NCBI GenBank assembly: GCA_963837155.1
Contig: CAWIMB010000003.1
Span: 1 to 64,000, forward strand
Direction: 5' to 3'
Source of the DNA: DASQHW01 sp963837155
GTDB lineage: Bacteria > Actinomycetota > Acidimicrobiia > IMCC26256 > PALSA-610
Length of the DNA stretch: 64,000 bases
In this document: positions 21,449 to 30,741 of the stretch, one piece after another
Layout: each line of letters starts with the position of its first letter
Position numbering within the stretch: position 1 is the first letter of the stretch
Made by a program: the position numbers and the translations under genes
Notes under the pieces: model-generated
What the model was told of the DNA's origin: nothing
What the model saw: the letters and a program-made list of their open reading frames with translations, nothing else
Database searches by the model: none

Positions 21449-22588
21449 TTACGCGTTCTCGTCCGTCAGACCCAGTCCACTCGACGCGTCATCGGTTGTC
21501 ATGAATCGGCTTCCGAGCAAGTCCGCGGCGGCGCGATCAGCCTCGGTGGTGGCCTGTGCGTACACCGCGAGAGTCAAACGTGGATCAGAGTGCCCAAGGC
21601 GGGATTGGACGGTCTTCACGTCAACGCCTTCCATCACGAGTCCTGGTCGCGTTCAGGCGACGGAGGTCATGGAACCCGAGACCTTCGACACCGGCCGTGG
21701 TGCACGCCGGAAGCCAGAAGCGGTTGCGCCAGTTCTGGTACACGAGTGGGCCCCCACCGGGCATCGTGAAGACGAAGGCGCCGGAGTCGACACCAGTGAG
21801 GCTGCGGCGTGCGAGATGGGCTGCAAGCATCTCGACAAGCGGCACGGGCATGCTCAGCGTGCGGCTTCCTGCCCACGACTTGGGAGGACCGCTCATCGGC
21901 TCGCCGCGCCGACCGCGGGTGATCTGCTCCGCCACCGTCAACGTTGACCGGATGAAGTCGATCCGGCCTACGCGCAGGCCGGCGCACTCACCCCACCGAA
22001 GGCCGAGGACGGCTCCGAGGTAGACGAGGGGAGCGAAGTTGGGTTCGAGTGCCGCCGCGAGGCGCGCAAGCTGTTGGGGTGATGGCAACGGTCGGTCTGG
22101 ACTTCGCGTAGACGGCAACTTGACGCCGCGGCACGGATTGCGGGTGATGAGTTCGCACTCAACCCCGTAGTTGAGAATCGCGTTGAGGGTTCCGTAGATG
22201 CGCCGCACCGTCCGCGGCGCCAGTGCTTGTGTCCACTGATTGACGACGGTCTGTACGTCTCTTTTGGTGATGCGACCGAGGGCGTGGGAACCGAGAACCG
22301 GAAGGATGCGAGCACGAAGGTGGGAGGCGTCGGTCGCGAGCGTGCTTTGCCGCTTCGCTGGATTCGAGGCCTCCCACTCCTGGCTGAGATCGGTGAGCGT
22401 TTTGGACGCGGCGTGGGGATCGACCCACGCGCGCCTCGGAGCTTGTCTGCTTCGACCGTTGCTGCGAACCGGTCAGCGTCACGACGCGCTCGAAAGGTGC
22501 GCGTCCGCACGTCGCCTGCAGGTGTGCGATATCGCACGTCGTAGCGGCGGTCGCCGGTTGCGGTGGTGCGGGTCTTGAGCGACGCCAC
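21449..22588 (-). CDS. int: Tyrosine recombinase / integrase of the tRNA-Ala element
   Basis: About 380 residues from GTG 22588 once slips near 22430, 22210 and 21640 are bridged. N-terminal arm-binding segment RRYDVRYRTPAGDVRTRTFRA; core-binding helices (RRIYGTLNAILNYGVE); catalytic domain with LGLRWGECAGLRV (Arg I), FHDLRR (His-x-x-Arg) and RLGHSDPRLTLAVYAQ (His and nucleophile Tyr). All catalytic residues are visible across the frames. It integrates the element into the 3' end of tRNA-Ala and excises it with the adjacent HTH protein. Three slips in one gene make it uncertain whether it is active in the cell. Confidence 0.87.
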
Positions 22589-22669
22589 GTCAGCCCTCCG
22601 TGCACATAGGGACCGAGCTGAAGGTCGCAACGCGACGAGGCGCCTGAAGCGCTGAGCAACGGTAGCTCG

Positions 22670-22843
22670 TCACGACATTCCGCGCCGCCGGTCGACGAAG
22701 TCTTGGAGCGACTCGACAGGGATACGTGTCGACCGGCCGATATGCACGGGCTCGAGGTCGCGAGCCTTGATGAGTTCGTAGACGGTCGTCCGCCCGATGG
22801 CGAGCACCCGTGCGGCTTGTGGGATCGTCAGCAACAACGGCAT
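22670..22843 (-). CDS. xis: Excisionase / AlpA-type helix-turn-helix protein
   Basis: From ATG 22843 it is 57 residues: MPLLLTIPQAARVLAIGRTT then VYELIKARDLEPVHIGRSTR. This is the MerR-like winged helix of excisionase-family (HTH_17) proteins. The frame stays open upstream to another ATG at 22948 (92 residues), but the added part is Glu/Ala-rich and not conserved-looking. It sits 81 bp upstream of the integrase on the same strand, the standard xis-int order. It should bend DNA near an att site to direct excision, and may also repress int. Confidence 0.85.
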   Translation of the reverse strand: MPLLLTIPQAARVLAIGRTTVYELIKARDLEPVHIGRSTRIPVESLQDFVDRRRGMS

Positions 22844-23031
22844 GACCGCCGCCACCGCGGCCGCTTCACCGCTCTCAAACTCCTCGTTACTCGCGCTCCT
22901 CTCTCTCATACTCCTGATAAGCGCACTCAACCCCCTCTCGCGCGACAACTACTTCAACAACTTCGTACGAATCTCCCCTGTACAGACTCCCTAAATCTCC
23001 TCGCACACGTTGCATCTCGATGCGGCGGTGT

Positions 23032-23053
23032 CGCGTTTCGGGGTGTCAACGCG
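23032..23053. other. Inverted repeat upstream of relaxase, candidate oriT nick region
   Basis: CGCGTT and AACGCG arms of six bases separated by ten bases, lying 15 bp upstream of the relaxase start and downstream of the divergent excisionase gene. MobF relaxases recognise a hairpin beside the nic site, often next to their own gene. No known nic consensus is recognisable, so this is only a candidate. Confidence 0.3.
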
Positions 23054-23067
23054 CCATTCAGGGGGTG

Positions 23068-25541
23068 ATGATGACGATTGGCAAGCTGCGCGCCGGCCAG
23101 GAGAACTACTACCTCGCGGCCGTCGCGCACGGCGTGGAGGACTACTACAGCGAACGGGGCGAAGTGCCGGGCCGCTGGATCGGGTCCGGCGCGGACGAGC
23201 TCGGCCTGACTGGTGAGGTCGACGATGACGACTTCCATATGGTGCTGTCCGGTGTCGATCCGTCCAGCGGTCTTCGGTTGCGACGCTCGAACGCGTCAGT
23301 GTCCGGCTTCGACGTGACGTTGTCGGCACCGAAGTCCGTGTCGCTGTTGTGGGCGCTGGGCGACGAACGCATCTCGGCAGCGATCGTTGTTGCGCATGAG
23401 AGTGCGGTCGACGCGACGATCGGCTATCTCGAGCGAGAGGCGATCCGTTCCCGCCGCGGTCATAACGGCGTCGACGTCGTCGAAGGTGGGGGAGTGATCG
23501 GCGCCGCGTTCCGCCATCGCACCAGCCGCGCGGGTGATCCGCAGCTGCACACGCATGTCGTGATCGCGAACGCAACCCGCTGCGAGGACGGCGTCTGGCG
23601 GGCGCTCGACGGTCGTCTCCCGTATGCGCACGCGCGCACGGCCGGGTTCTTGTATCAGGCCGAGCTGCGCCACGCTCTCACGCAGTCGCTGGGCTTGGCC
23701 TGGGAGCCCGTGGTCAAGGGTGTTGCTGAGGTGTCGGGCATGCCCGTGCAGGTCTTGCGCGAGTTCAGCCGCCGGCGCATCGCCATCGAGCTCGCCGCGG
23801 CCGCCCGGGGAGATTCGTCGATCAGGGCCCGGCGCCGCATCGCCGATGAGACCCGGCCGACCAAAGATCACAATGTCGATTTCGCCTAGCTCGCGGCAGA
23901 TTGGCGCCACCGGGCAGACCTGTACGGCGTCACCGCCGAGCAACTGCAGACTCTTGTCAGGTCTGTACGACCGTCTGAACAACCGTCTCCCACCATCGAC
24001 GAAGACGGTCTCGCCACGCAGTTGACTGAGCACGATTCGACCTTCGACCGGCGCGCAGTCGTGCGGCTGATCGCGGAGCACGCGCCTCACGGTGCACCTG
24101 TCGGGCTCGTGGAAGCCCACGCCGATGCGTTCCTCGCTAGTCGACACGTCGAGGCGGTCGGGGTCGCGCTCACCGGCGTGCAGTACTCGACCGTCGAGCT
24201 TCTCGCGATCGAGCAACGCCTGCTGCGCAACGCGGTACTACGGCGCAACGAGGGTGTCGCGGTATGCGACCCGTCCGCGGAGGTCTGCGAGCGCTCATTG
24301 AGCGCCGAGCAACGGGCGATGGTCGTCAGCCTCACGACCAACGGCGCCGGTGTCTCGGTCGTCGTCGGCGCCGCCGGCACCGGCAAGACCCACGCGCTCG
24401 GCGTCGCGCGTGAATCGTGGGAGCGGGCCGGCCACATGGTGATCGGCTGTGCACTGGCAGCTCGCGCCGCCGACGAGCTGCAGACGACCTCGCGGATCCC
24501 GTCGTCCACCCTCGACTCGTTGCTCGTCGCCCTCGACCGGCCGGATTCCCGCGGGCTTGGACGCCGCACGGTGGTGGTCGTCGACGAGGCGGCCATGATC
24601 GGCACCCGCAAGCTCGCACGTCTTCTCGACCATGCCCAACACGCTCGCGCCAAAGTCGTGCTGGTAGGCGATCATCACCAGCTCCCCGCGATCGAAGCCG
24701 GCGGCGCGTTCGCTGCCCTCGCGCACCGTCTCGGCGCGATCCAACTCCGAGCGAACCAGCGGCAGATCGACCCGATCGAACGCCAAGCACTCGCCGAACT
24801 GCGGGGCGGCGAGCCCGATCGCGCGATCGATCTGCTCGACGCCTACGGCCGCATCGACCACCACGCCTCTCGCGCAACGGCGCATGCCCAAATGGTCGAC
24901 GGCTGGCTCGAAGCGACGCTCGCGGGTGAGGACGCCATCATGCTCGCACCACTACGCGCCGACGTCGCTGAACTCAACCGGCTCGCACGCGCGGCACTCA
25001 TCGATCGGGCCGCGTCTCCGCAGACGAGATCACCGGGGCGGGACGCACCTTCGCGATCGGCGACCGCGTCATGACCGTGCACAATGATCGACGAATGGGG
25101 CTCATCAACGGAGAACGCGGCACCGTCCTTGCCGTGGCACCGTTGCTGGGCGATGTGGTCGTCAAATTCGATCAGCGCCGCGACATCACACGCGTCTGGG
25201 GCTCATATCTCGCGGATGGCGGTCTCGAGCACGCCTATGCCATGACCGTCCACAAGGCACAAGGGCTCACCTGCGACCGCACCTACGTCCTCGCCGACGA
25301 ACACCTCGACCGTGAGGCCGGCTACACCGCGCTGTCACGGGGCCGGAAGGAGAACCGTCTCTACGCAGTCACGCCCGAACCCGACGAGGAATCCCACGTC
25401 CGCCTTGATCCCGACATCGTTCACGACGCCGTGCGCCGCGCGCTCGAACGTTCGAGCGGGAAAGACCTCGCGTCAGAGTTTCGTCGACGCGGGCGCGACC
25501 AGGACGCAGATCTCGACCAAGGCGTTGAGATCGACCTGTAG
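23068..25541 (+). CDS. MobF relaxase-helicase (TrwC/TraA type), interrupted by amber codon
   Basis: About 824 residues. The relaxase begins MMTIGKLRAGQENYYLAAVA, followed by SGFDVTLSAPKSVSLLWALG and the metal-binding His triad region FRHRTSRAGDPQLHTHVV, typical of MobF. An in-frame TAG at 23887 ends the relaxase domain. The same frame then resumes (LAADWRHRADLYGVTAEQL) into a RecD-like helicase with Walker A GAAGTGKTHA, VVVVDEAAMIGT and LVGDHHQLPA. One slip near 25040 leads to the last motifs, AYAMTVHKAQGLT and AGYTALSRGRKENRLY. One C-to-T change in a Gln codon would explain the TAG. Nicks oriT and unwinds the transferred strand. With the stop real, two separate polypeptides or a dead relaxase result. 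Confidence 0.85.
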
Positions 25542-25663
25542 CTCGGCACCGTTGAATCCGAGGGCTTCGCCGCTCGCGAATTGACGCCTTCGAGCAGACC
25601 TTTGCCACTGCACAACCTCATCACAGCCTCACGTCGAGCCCGTGCCCTGCCGATGTCTCCGAT

Positions 25664-25972
25664 GTGAGAAACCTCAACGATGCGAAGGCTGGCTCCTACG
25701 AGTCTTCGCGCGACGGTGCCGACCTTCATCGATTTCCAAGGGGGCTTGCCGAGCGGCGTGGTATAAGACGCGCAGGCATCGGCATGTGTCTCGTGGTCAT
25801 TTGGCTACTTACGCTTATGTTGGTGGTCCAACTAATAATGCTTGCTTTCCCAGCGTGCGACATGTCGGAGGCAATGACGACAAGTCATCAATGGGGATGG
25901 GCAGTATTTGTAGGGCCTACAGCGATAACGCTTGGTATGTGGGCCTGGCTCTTTATGGAGCGGGACGCTTGA
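25664..25972 (+). CDS. Small membrane protein, right arm of integrated element
   Basis: Up to 102 residues, with a likelier start at ATG 25784 giving 62 residues (MCLVVIWLLTLMLVVQLIML). Two membrane segments are clear, the first at that start and the second near the C-terminus (WAVFVGPTAITLGMWAWLF). The DNA is less GC-rich than its surroundings. No family is recognised. The remaining sequence from 25542 to 26156 holds no other recognisable gene. A membrane protein beside a relaxase could take part in entry exclusion, but nothing in the sequence proves it. Confidence 0.45.
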   Translation: MRNLNDAKAGSYESSRDGADLHRFPRGLAERRGIRRAGIGMCLVVIWLLTLMLVVQLIMLAFPACDMSEAMTTSHQWGWAVFVGPTAITLGMWAWLFMERDA

Positions 25973-26156
25973 AGGCCTGCTCGCAGACTCGGAAGCAACT
26001 TCACAGGGGAACGGGCACAAGGCCGCCCTGTCACTGCGCGTCGATCGCGCGTCCATCGCGCGGTCGAGCACGTTCAGGCTCGTTCGCTGCTGTGCGCCCG
26101 GCGTCCTGACGTGCACTTTCGGTCGTTGACGTTCGCTCACGACCGCTCGCTTTGCC

Positions 26157-26199
26157 TTCGCAACGTAGAAGTCGTGGGTTCAAGTCCCATCACCTCCAC
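26157..26199 (+). repeat. attR: 43-bp direct repeat, displaced 3' end of tRNA-Ala
   Basis: Identical to 18156-18198. It contains only the anticodon loop through the 3' end of the tRNA, with no D arm or 5' acceptor strand upstream, so it is not a tRNA gene. It marks the original chromosomal sequence downstream of the tRNA. Confidence 0.93.
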
Positions 26200-26253
26200 C
26201 CCGCAACGCCTGAAGGTCAGACGTTCCTCCGCGCCGGCGTCTGATCACCTTCG

Positions 26254-26281
26254 TGTCGTGCGCCAGCTCGATGGGACCACC
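26254..26281 (+). repeat. IS21-family left end
   Basis: Begins TGTCGTGCGCCAGC and continues GATGGGACCACC. It is inverted relative to 28876-28903. A second partial copy (GCGCCAGTGTGATGGGACC) follows at once, a probable second transposase-binding site. Confidence 0.88.
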
Positions 26282-26316
26282 CCTGCGCCAGTGTGATGGG
26301 ACCGGTTCTCGGGGTG

Positions 26317-27132
26317 TCAGCGTCGGCGACGTGATGATCGTCTGGCGGCTGGCTGCCGGTCAAGGGTGTTGTCGTTGGGCGTGTTGATCGTCGGCTTTTG
26401 GCGTTGCCGGTAGGACTCGCCGTCGAGCACGAGTTCGTGCGCGGCTGATTGCAGCCGGTCGATGGCAGACTGGGCTAACAGTGCGTCGGCCATCAGTCCG
26501 AGCCATTCGATCGGTTCCCGGTTGGAGGTCACAACGGTCGCTGAGGCGCGGTGTCGTTCGACAATGAGCTCGTAGATGTCGGCGGTGTCGAGCGCGTCCA
26601 GGGCTTGGAGTGCGAAGTCGTCGACGAGGAGCAGGTCGACGCGCAACAGTTTGCGCATCTCGATGTCGTGGCTGTTGTCGAGCCGACTGGCGCGCAGCCG
26701 TTTGAGGAGCCGGTCGCAGCGCTCGAAATGCACGCTGAAACGGCGACGGACAGCGGCATGGCCGAGCGCGGTGGCCAGGAACGTCTTGCCGACACCAACC
26801 GGGCCCATGATCACCGCGTTGTGGCCGGCTTCGACGAACCGCAGCGAGCACAGCTCGCTCCAGATCGCACGGTCGTAGCTGACCTTGGCGCTGTCGTCCC
26901 ATCGGTCCAACGTCATCGCGGGGTCGAGCCCGGCAGCGCGGGCACGACGATCGGCCGAGGTTGTCTCTCGACGAGTCACTTCGTCGGCGAGGACGAGTTC
27001 GAGGAACTCGGCGTGTCCCATGCCGCCGGTGTTCGCGAGCGCGAGCCGTTCGGGGAGCGTGTCGAGGCAACGGCCGAGCTTCACGCGTCGCAGCAACGTC
27101 TTGAGCTCCGGCGACACCATCGGCGCGGTCAT
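26317..27132 (-). CDS. istB: IS21-family helper ATPase IstB
   Basis: 271 residues. DnaA/DnaC-like AAA+ ATPase with Walker A GPVGVGKTFLATALG, Walker B LLLVDDFALQ and sensor I TVVTSNREPIEWLGL. IstB is the target-selecting regulator that activates the IstA transposase. Its ATG overlaps the istA stop by four bases (ATGA), the usual coupling in this family. Basic C-terminal tail (ARRSSRRRR). Intact. Confidence 0.95.
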   Translation of the reverse strand: MTAPMVSPELKTLLRRVKLGRCLDTLPERLALANTGGMGHAEFLELVLADEVTRRETTSADRRARAAGLDPAMTLDRWDDSAKVSYDRAIWSELCSLRFVEAGHNAVIMGPVGVGKTFLATALGHAAVRRRFSVHFERCDRLLKRLRASRLDNSHDIEMRKLLRVDLLLVDDFALQALDALDTADIYELIVERHRASATVVTSNREPIEWLGLMADALLAQSAIDRLQSAAHELVLDGESYRQRQKPTINTPNDNTLDRQPAARRSSRRRR

Positions 27133-28742
27133 TGGTCGTCCTTCAACGCGGCGGCGAACGCAGCCTCGACGATCGCTTCGGGACGGCGCTTGGCCGCGAC
27201 CGCGAAGTGCTCGGCGTCGCGGGCGAAGCGTCCCGCGATGACCCTGCCCGGCACCGACCGTTGCGTCGTCGCGTGTTCAGTGCCGCGTTCGAGCATCCTG
27301 CCGATGAGGCCGACGTTGACGGCCTCGTGGTCGAGCGCGCTCGCGCATGCGGCGTCGACACGTTCGGCACCCCACTTCTTCACCAGACCCAAGAGCGCGT
27401 AGACCTGCCGCATCTTCGTCCACGGCAACGGGATGTCGAGCAACGCGCTCGCGTACGCGCCGATCGCGTCGCCGTGGTTGGCGGCGATGCCCTGGAGCCG
27501 TTGCAGATCCCGCAGCGCGTAGACGGTCTTGGCTGCGGGCAGGTCGTCGGGATCGGTCGAGCGGTGGCCGGGCTGTTGGCGGGGATGGACCTTGACCAGC
27601 TGCCCGCGGGCGAAGATCCGCACGAGTTGTCGGTCGGCGCGCACCTCGACGCGGGTGCCGATCAGGTTGCCCGGCACCGAATAGAGCGCTTTGGCCACCT
27701 CGATGTGATGATCGCGATGCACTTTCGCCATCGCGTAGATCGGCACGTCGTAAGGCTCGGTCGGCGCGGGCAACAGCCGAGACTGTTCCTCGGCGACGAA
27801 CACCTCGATCGGATGGCACTGCGTCGTGCCGTGCACGCGTAACCCAGCCGTCGTTGTGCACCACTGCTCGGCGCGTCGTTGCGCGTCGGCGAGATCGATG
27901 AAGGTCTCGCCGGCGAAGAACGACCGGCGCACGAACGGCACCGTCCGCTCGACACGCGGCTTGTCCTGCGGGCGACGCACCCGCGCCGGATCAACCACGA
28001 AACCGCGCGCTTGGGCGTATTCGACGAACGCTTGATTCAACCGCGGTTCGAGCGCGTCCGCCTCGTCGACGATCGCGGTCATATTGTCGGGGATCACGGT
28101 GCGGAACACGCCCCCGAAGAACCGCCACGCCGCTTCGCATCCGGCGATCACCGCGTCAGTGGTCTGACGGAACGTCAACCAGACGAAACAGTGCCGCGAA
28201 TAACACGCGGTGAAGATCAACGCGTGCAAGACCCGGTTCCGGCCGCTCGCGGGATCGAACAGCAGGCCCATGCGGCCGAAGTCGATCTGCAGTTCGTCGC
28301 CTGGTTCACCATCGGCGACGCGCACCGTCGGACCGCGCCCACGGCTACGGCCGCACACCTCGAGCACATAACGCTGCACCGTCCGACACGGCACGATCAC
28401 ACCACGCCGGCCCAACAGCTCGTGGATCTTCACCCCCGTGAGATCCGAACCGACCCACCCGGCGATCTGATCATGATGAGCCTCCAGCGCCCGCCACGCG
28501 CCGCCGCGCCCGGTGCTGCGATGCGGCCGGACCGCCTCCACCACCATCGCAATGAACCCATCACTCAACTGCTCGTCGCCGTCTTCGCGGACCAGCCCCA
28601 GCTTCTCCGCCGCCATCACGTAGCGGCGCACCGTCTTACGGTCCACGCCGACGAGCCGCTCGACCGCTCGGAAGCCCTGACCGGTCAGCCAGAGACGAAA
28701 CACCTCTCGCACCTCAAACACACGCACCTCCCGGAACGCCAT
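27129..28742 (-). CDS. istA: IS21-family transposase IstA
   Basis: 537 residues from ATG 28742 (MAFREVRVFEVREVFRLWL), preceded by GGGAAGG; an upstream in-frame ATG at 28829 lies in the repeat region and is less likely. N-terminal HTH (LVGVDRKTVRRYV); DDE core with GDELQIDFG (Asp), FRTVIPDNMTAIV (Asp) and RRPQDKPRVERTV (Glu); C-terminal Mu-transposase beta domain (LYSVPGNLIGTRVEVR). It catalyses transposition together with IstB. No disruption is seen, so the element may be active. Confidence 0.95.
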   Translation of the reverse strand: MAFREVRVFEVREVFRLWLTGQGFRAVERLVGVDRKTVRRYVMAAEKLGLVREDGDEQLSDGFIAMVVEAVRPHRSTGRGGAWRALEAHHDQIAGWVGSDLTGVKIHELLGRRGVIVPCRTVQRYVLEVCGRSRGRGPTVRVADGEPGDELQIDFGRMGLLFDPASGRNRVLHALIFTACYSRHCFVWLTFRQTTDAVIAGCEAAWRFFGGVFRTVIPDNMTAIVDEADALEPRLNQAFVEYAQARGFVVDPARVRRPQDKPRVERTVPFVRRSFFAGETFIDLADAQRRAEQWCTTTAGLRVHGTTQCHPIEVFVAEEQSRLLPAPTEPYDVPIYAMAKVHRDHHIEVAKALYSVPGNLIGTRVEVRADRQLVRIFARGQLVKVHPRQQPGHRSTDPDDLPAAKTVYALRDLQRLQGIAANHGDAIGAYASALLDIPLPWTKMRQVYALLGLVKKWGAERVDAACASALDHEAVNVGLIGRMLERGTEHATTQRSVPGRVIAGRFARDAEHFAVAAKRRPEAIVEAAFAAALKDDQ

Positions 28743-28819
28743 CGCCGCGCCTTCCCGACCGCTGACAGGAACGCGGCGACTGCACCTGACGCGGTGCCGA
28801 CGATGGTGGACCCCAAGAG

Positions 28820-28903
28820 GTGGTCCCATAACTGGCGCTCAGGTGGTCCCATGCCGCTGGCGCAACTCACATCAAGGTGGTCCCATGCCGCTGGCGGGCG
28901 ACA
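28820..28903 (-). repeat. IS21-family right end with three transposase-site repeats
   Basis: Three direct copies of the unit AGGTGGTCCCAT followed by ACTGGCG or GCCGCTGGCG. The outermost ends at the terminal CGACA. IS21 ends typically carry such multiple sites (L1/L2, R1-R3). Confidence 0.85.
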
Positions 28904-29069
28904 CTTCGGTTCTTCCATCGCGCGTATATCGGGCGGTGCAGGGCCGGAGCGTGCCGTGCCGATCAACGTTTGCTCCGAAAACGCCGGTCATAGCCGGCGT
29001 TTGGTGACAGTGCGGTCGCACAGTTCGCCCGGCCCGATCAGCGCTGCGGGCACCCGCGAAGATGTCTGC

Positions 29070-29480
29070 ATGAAGCTCATGCGAAAGGTCGTCGTGTTCG
29101 ATGCGGCTGACATGGCCGCCGAGAGCGCCTTCTGGGCGGGAATGCTCGGCGGCCGCGTGTTCACTGACGACACGTGGCACAGCGTCTTCGACGCGGACGG
29201 TCGGTGGGTCATCGGCGTTCAGCTCGCTCCCGACCACGTGCCTCCTGATTGGCCGGATGGAAACCCGCAGCAGGTCCATCTCGATCTGCACATCGACGAC
29301 CCCCTGAGCGCCCACGCCGAGGCAATCGAGCTCGGTGCTCGCCTGTTGCGGGCAGCCGACGATCTGACCGCCGCCGAGGGACACCAGGTTTATGCCGACC
29401 CAGCAGGCCACCCGTTCTGCCTCGGGTGGGGGCATCCGGACGACGAGGCGATACGTCGGTTCCTCCACGACCGGGGCTAG
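29070..29480 (+). CDS. VOC (glyoxalase-like) family protein
   Basis: 136 residues from ATG 29070, or ATG 29079. Glyoxalase-like layout: VVFDAADMAAESAFWAGMLG at the start of the first beta-alpha-beta-beta-beta unit, VHLDLHIDDPLSAHAEAIEL at the second, then YADPAGHPFCLGW. Candidate metal or ligand residues are His and Glu in these units, though the typical metal triad is not certain. Members bind small ligands or act as dioxygenases, isomerases or resistance proteins; no substrate can be assigned. The upstream 28909-29069 has no gene and follows the IS21 element. Confidence 0.85.
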   Translation: MKLMRKVVVFDAADMAAESAFWAGMLGGRVFTDDTWHSVFDADGRWVIGVQLAPDHVPPDWPDGNPQQVHLDLHIDDPLSAHAEAIELGARLLRAADDLTAAEGHQVYADPAGHPFCLGWGHPDDEAIRRFLHDRG

Positions 29481-29592
29481 ATGACCACACCGCCATCCGA
29501 GCGAACGCCAGTCTCATACGTTGCCGATTCGCCGACAGCTCTTCGGAACCTGACAGTGCCGCATCCCCAAGGCCGGACGTTGGCGTCGTGAC

Positions 29593-29691
29593 TGCGAAAT
29601 GCGGTCGGGGTCGATGCGGTGTTGGGCGATGTGTTGTCCGTCGGTGGTGAGGACGCGGACGTCGCGGTCGTCCAGCGCGACCGAACCCGCG
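29593..29691 (-). pseudogene. Possible remnant of an IS481-type transposase C-terminus
   Basis: On the minus strand a short frame reads RDVRVLTTDGQHIAQHRIDP, resembling the C-terminal tail of integrase-like IS481 transposases found in actinobacteria (beta-strand ending HRIDP). Nothing of the catalytic core remains nearby. The match is short and judged by eye, so it could be coincidence. It immediately follows the DUF899 gene stop. Confidence 0.25.
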
Positions 29692-30507
29692 TCAATGGTG
29701 GTCGTCCTGGCGGCCGAGGGTCTTCACGGGCGTCGCGCCGGGGCGGGTCCACTGCGGCACGGGCCGGCTGGTCGGTCCCCATGTGGCGACGCCGTCGGCA
29801 TCCGTGCGCCAGTACCAGCAGATCGGCGCGCCATGCCCACCGACCGGCGATCCGGCGTCAGGGGCCTCGGGCCAACCGTCGGGGTTGTCCTCCCACGCCT
29901 CGCGGCGGCCGTACAGCGTCATGTCGAGCAGGCCCAATGACCCGTCCGCCGGCTCGTTGCCTCGGCCCGTCGTGGAGTACGTGAGGAACACACGGTCGTC
30001 GTCGCGCAGGTAGCAGATGATGTGCCCCTCTTCTGCGAGGAGGGGTGCCTCGACGCCGCGCACCGAGTACCAGGGCTGGGTGTAACCCATGAACGCGACG
30101 TAGGGAGCGACTTCGTCCCACCGGCCCGACGTGAGGACGGCGAACGACACGCCGCGCGCGTTGACGTAGACGGCGTCGTTCATCTGCCAGACGTTGAAGG
30201 TGCAGCCCTCGCACTGCCCCTGGGACGGCGCGCCCTCGTACCACATGGAGTGGTAGACCACGAGCTCGTCGCGACCTTGGAACAGGTCGAGGAACGGGAC
30301 CGGCCCGTCCGCGCCGGTGACCTCGACCGTGCCGTCGCACTCGACCATCGGCAACCGTCGCCGGGCCGCGGCGATCGCGTCGCCCTCACGGGTGTGCGCC
30401 TTTTCGCGGACCAGCAGTTCCGCGCGCGCCGCCTGCCAGGTGGCCATGTCGACGACGGGCGGCTTGCCGGGGAGGTCGCTGCTCGCGTTACCGGGCGTGG
30501 TCGTCAT
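29692..30507 (-). CDS. DUF899 family thioredoxin-like protein
   Basis: 271 residues. Family features: WQAARAELLVREKAHTREGD, RRRLPMVECD, FLDLFQGRDELVVYHSMWYE, GQCEGCTF with a C-x2-C pair, and YSVRGVEAPLLAEEGHIICY. DUF899 proteins adopt a thioredoxin-like fold and are often annotated as thioredoxin-like or DNA-binding-associated; no biochemical role is settled. Probably cytosolic. Start ATG 30507, with GGAGGCACC... upstream. It is separated from the cyclase gene (stop at 30742) by 234 bp with no recognisable gene. Confidence 0.9.
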   Translation of the reverse strand: MTTTPGNASSDLPGKPPVVDMATWQAARAELLVREKAHTREGDAIAAARRRLPMVECDGTVEVTGADGPVPFLDLFQGRDELVVYHSMWYEGAPSQGQCEGCTFNVWQMNDAVYVNARGVSFAVLTSGRWDEVAPYVAFMGYTQPWYSVRGVEAPLLAEEGHIICYLRDDDRVFLTYSTTGRGNEPADGSLGLLDMTLYGRREAWEDNPDGWPEAPDAGSPVGGHGAPICWYWRTDADGVATWGPTSRPVPQWTRPGATPVKTLGRQDDHH

Positions 30508-30741
30508 GGTGCCTCCGCTGTCTCGTTTCGTGCGCTCGCCGGTCGGGCGCCTGTCAACTGAGACGACCTTCGGTCCCGAGACTCACCGATCCAAGTGCGA
30601 GCCGCAAACGACGACCCCGCGGCGGATTATCCCCGCTCGAACACCACCTGGATCGCACCGCTGCTCGTCAGCGCGACCGAGGGGTTGCGGTCGAGGGCCA
30701 CCGCCACTCTGAACGTCGCTTCCTCATCTGGGGTGTTCGCT

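Larger units (their letters stand above)
18156..26199. mobile_element. Integrated mobilizable element in tRNA-Ala(CGC), 8,044 bp
   Basis: Bounded by 43-bp perfect direct repeats, with the intact tRNA at the left and a displaced 3' fragment at the right. It encodes a tyrosine recombinase, an AlpA/excisionase-type HTH protein and a MobF relaxase-helicase. Cargo: a secreted beta-propeller protein, the TcmP and Gp37/Gp68 pair, and a small membrane protein. No FtsK/TraB translocase, type IV secretion or replication gene is present. It is best called an integrative mobilizable element, or the relic of a conjugative one. The integrase lies mid-element rather than next to an att site, which is unusual and could reflect later gain or loss of DNA. 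Confidence 0.88.
26254..28903 (-). mobile_element. IS21-family insertion sequence, apparently intact
   Basis: 2,650 bp. The outermost bases are TGTCG...CGACA. Ends 26254-26281 and 28876-28903 match at 23 of 28 positions. A 5-bp direct repeat CTTCG flanks it (26249-26253 and 28904-28908), the target duplication. Inner copies of a motif reading GGTGGTCCCAT...CTGGCG are repeated: three times at the right end (near 28820, 28845 and 28876) and twice inverted at the left, as expected for multiple transposase-binding sites in this family. It carries istA and istB, both uninterrupted, reading leftward. It sits 50 bp beyond attR, outside the integrated element. Confidence 0.95.

Noticed and set aside
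26157..26199. Second tRNA-Ala gene
   Set aside because: Only the 3' 42 nt is present; D arm and 5' acceptor strand are missing. It is an attachment-site copy.
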